From NCBI RefSeq assembly GCF_013466785.1, contig NZ_CP059163.1, positions 372,001 to 436,000 of the forward strand: a stretch of 64,000 nt of DNA, written 5' to 3'. This stretch comes from Nocardioides marinisabuli. Lineage in GTDB: Bacteria > Actinomycetota > Actinomycetes > Propionibacteriales > Nocardioidaceae. Numbering within the stretch: the first letter of the stretch is position 1; the number at the start of each line of letters is the position of its first letter. A model generated the notes under the pieces. It ran no database searches and was not told where the DNA came from. It was given only the letters and a program-made list of their open reading frames with translations. This document shows positions 62,615 to 64,000 of this stretch, piece by piece. Position numbers and translations under genes: made by a program.

Positions 62615-63935
62615 GGCCGTCCAGCTCCTCGGCCGGCACGAGCGCGGTGGCCGGCGGCAGCGGCAGCGCCGCGCGCGCGGCCCGGTCGAGCGCCGTCCAC
62701 CACACCACGGCGCCCAGGCAGGACGCGGCGGCGGTGCCCCACACCATGCCCCCGGCGCCGGCGTACGCCGCGCCGGCGGTGCCCATGACGGCGTACATCG
62801 TGGTCACGAGCGCCTGCATGCGCAGCGTCAGGTCGGCCCGGCCCAGGGCGCGCAGCCCGGCCGACGGGCCGACGTGCAGGCAGCCCGCCGTGGCCCCGAC
62901 CACCACGGCCGGCAGCAGCGCGTGCGCGTCCTGCCAGACCTCCCCGAGCAGCCGGTCGCCCAGCCCGTAGGGCAGCACCACGAAGACCAGGACACCCCAC
63001 AGCAGCGCGACGGCGGCCAGTCCGCCGCTGAGGGCGCGGCACAGCCGCTCGAGCGCCGTACGACCCCGGGCGCGGGCGCGCACGGCCTCGGGCACCGCCA
63101 CCTGGGAGATCCCCATCAGCAGGCTGGCCACCGGCCCGATCAGCATCTCCGCCCCGCGGATGGCGCCCAGCGCCCCGAGCCCGGCGACGGCGGCGACGAC
63201 CAGGACGGTGACCTGCTGACCCACGCCCAGGGTCATGTTCTCGCCCAGGAAGCGGGAGCCGAGGTCGCGGTGCTCGCGCCACCACCAGACCACCCGCCGG
63301 GGGTCGGGCAGGGTCCGGGCCTGCCAAGCTGCGAACAGGGTGGAGAGACCGGCACCGGCGCCGAAGGCCACGACCGCCCAGGCGATGCCGTCGAGGCCCA
63401 GGGGCGCGCCCAGGGGCAGCAGCAGCACCAGCGAGACGGCCCACACCATGTCGGTCGCGCAGGCAGCGCCGCCGCGACCGGCGGCGAAGAAGGCGTAGCG
63501 GTAGCTGTCCTGGAGCGCCAGCAGCGGCAGGCAGGGCGCCAGCGCGGTGAATGCCGCCCCGCCCTCGCCGCTGACCCAGCGGGTCAGCACGGCGCCGCCG
63601 GCGAGGCAGACCGCACCGGCCACCACGCCCACGGCGGTCGCCATGGCCGTGGCGGCGGCGCTCGAGGAGCGCCAGGCCCGCGGCTCGGTCCCGGTGTAGC
63701 GCACCATCAGCGGGTCGGTGGCCAGGCCGCGCGCCGCCTGCAGCACGATCGCGTACGTCACCAGCACCAGGCCGAGCGCGCCGAGGCTCTGGGCTCCCAG
63801 CGTCGTGGCCACGAAGACCCCCAGGACGAAGTTCTTGGCGCTGGAGACCCCCTGGTCGGCCACCCCCCACCCCAGGCGCCCAGCCGTGCGCAGCAGCGCG
63901 GAGCGGCGTGCGGTCGGCCCCGCCAGCCCGGTCAT
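62604..63935 (-). CDS. Wzx-like polysaccharide flippase/MATE-fold membrane protein
   Basis: A 443-residue integral membrane protein with about 12 hydrophobic helices. The N-terminal GWGVADQGVSSAKNFVLGVFVATTLG is typical of polysaccharide flippases, and FLGENMTLGVGQQVTVLVVAAVAGLGALGAIRGAEMLIGP is the second inner-repeat start. These move undecaprenyl-linked repeat units across the membrane. The ATG overlaps the previous gene's stop (ATGA), and its own stop lies inside the GT4 start. It links the priming transferase and GT4 to a Wzx-type export route; Wzy and other parts may lie beyond the window. Confidence 0.85.
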   Translation of the reverse strand: MTGLAGPTARRSALLRTAGRLGWGVADQGVSSAKNFVLGVFVATTLGAQSLGALGLVLVTYAIVLQAARGLATDPLMVRYTGTEPRAWRSSSAAATAMATAVGVVAGAVCLAGGAVLTRWVSGEGGAAFTALAPCLPLLALQDSYRYAFFAAGRGGAACATDMVWAVSLVLLLPLGAPLGLDGIAWAVVAFGAGAGLSTLFAAWQARTLPDPRRVVWWWREHRDLGSRFLGENMTLGVGQQVTVLVVAAVAGLGALGAIRGAEMLIGPVASLLMGISQVAVPEAVRARARGRTALERLCRALSGGLAAVALLWGVLVFVVLPYGLGDRLLGEVWQDAHALLPAVVVGATAGCLHVGPSAGLRALGRADLTLRMQALVTTMYAVMGTAGAAYAGAGGMVWGTAAASCLGAVVWWTALDRAARAALPLPPATALVPAEELDGRVA

Positions 63936-64000
63936 GCCGGGACCTCCGGGGCGGCGCGCAGGACGCGACCGGCCACCGCGCCGAGGTGCTCCTCGAGCAC
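63932..64000 (-). CDS. C-terminal end of a gene upstream of the flippase (partial)
   Basis: The last 22 codons are in frame from the window edge to a TGA at 63932-63934 that overlaps the flippase ATG (ATGA). The readable peptide (EEHLGAVAGRVLRAAPEVPA) shows no family signature. The coupling suggests another gene of the polysaccharide operon, but only its tail is visible. Confidence 0.6.
   Translation of the reverse strand: MLEEHLGAVAGRVLRAAPEVPA

Overview
The window is very GC-rich DNA with heavy GTG start usage, dense packing and many 4-base ATGA/GTGA gene overlaps, typical of a high-GC actinobacterium. Gene content (AdnAB, MoeZ, DUF3107, an ANTAR regulator, 13E12/DUF222 HNH repeat gene) agrees. 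The intergenic repeat style and the metabolic genes suggest Nocardioides or another Nocardioidaceae member, but this is inference and no rRNA is present.

Backbone. 0-7.2 kb holds adnA-adnB (end-resection helicase-nuclease) and an SDR gene. 36.8-47.2 kb holds an alkyltransferase-like protein, two tandem secreted S1 proteases, moeZ, a TetR regulator, DUF3107, a ferritin-like protein, a DEAD-box RNA helicase, a ParA-like ATPase, an SDR and a PHP phosphoesterase. From memory, AdnAB/ATL/MoeZ/TetR/DUF3107/ferritin-like/RhlE/ParA follow one another in Mycobacterium tuberculosis (about Rv3201c-Rv3213c). About 29.6 kb of accessory DNA therefore separates adnA from the ATL gene.

Accessory catabolic island (7.2-36.9 kb). 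It carries a CaiB/BaiF CoA-transferase, a barbiturase/cyanurate-type ring-opening amidohydrolase, carbamate kinase, an M14 carboxypeptidase, HyuA/HyuB hydantoinase-like subunits coupled to a LanC-like gene, an acyltransferase, a sulfotransferase, a PP2C phosphatase, an amidase, a three-subunit molybdenum hydroxylase with a CoxG-like membrane protein, a uracil-type NCS2 permease, a PucR regulator, and the DUF2877-FdrA-DUF1116 trio whose E. coli relatives (AllH-AllF-AllG) form oxamate carbamoyltransferase. I read this as uptake, hydroxylation, ring opening and phosphorolytic carbamoyl transfer of a pyrimidine- or ureide-type heterocycle, with ATP recovered by carbamate kinase. A shared 14-base motif lies about 70 bases upstream of both the carbamate kinase and DUF2877 operons in the same orientation, and supports co-regulation. 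Three island genes (LanC-like, hyuA, amidase) carry frameshifts. The island also contains a five-unit 83-bp tandem repeat, an HNH gene and an IS21-like terminal repeat remnant.

Signalling and surface polysaccharide locus (47.2-64 kb). A GAF-ANTAR protein and a histidine kinase/LuxR response regulator pair precede a polyprenyl-phosphate sugar transferase, a second LuxR-type regulator, a DUF4910 peptidase-like protein, CDP-glucose 4,6-dehydratase, a class III aminotransferase, a PIG-L deacetylase, a beta-helix protein, glucose-1-phosphate cytidylyltransferase, a three-domain C-methyltransferase, an RmlC-like epimerase, a GT4 glycosyltransferase and a Wzx-like flippase. Together these suggest a glycan containing a CDP-derived, C-methylated 6-deoxysugar. 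Several convergent gene pairs here and in the backbone share large nested hairpins built around GACCCGGC.
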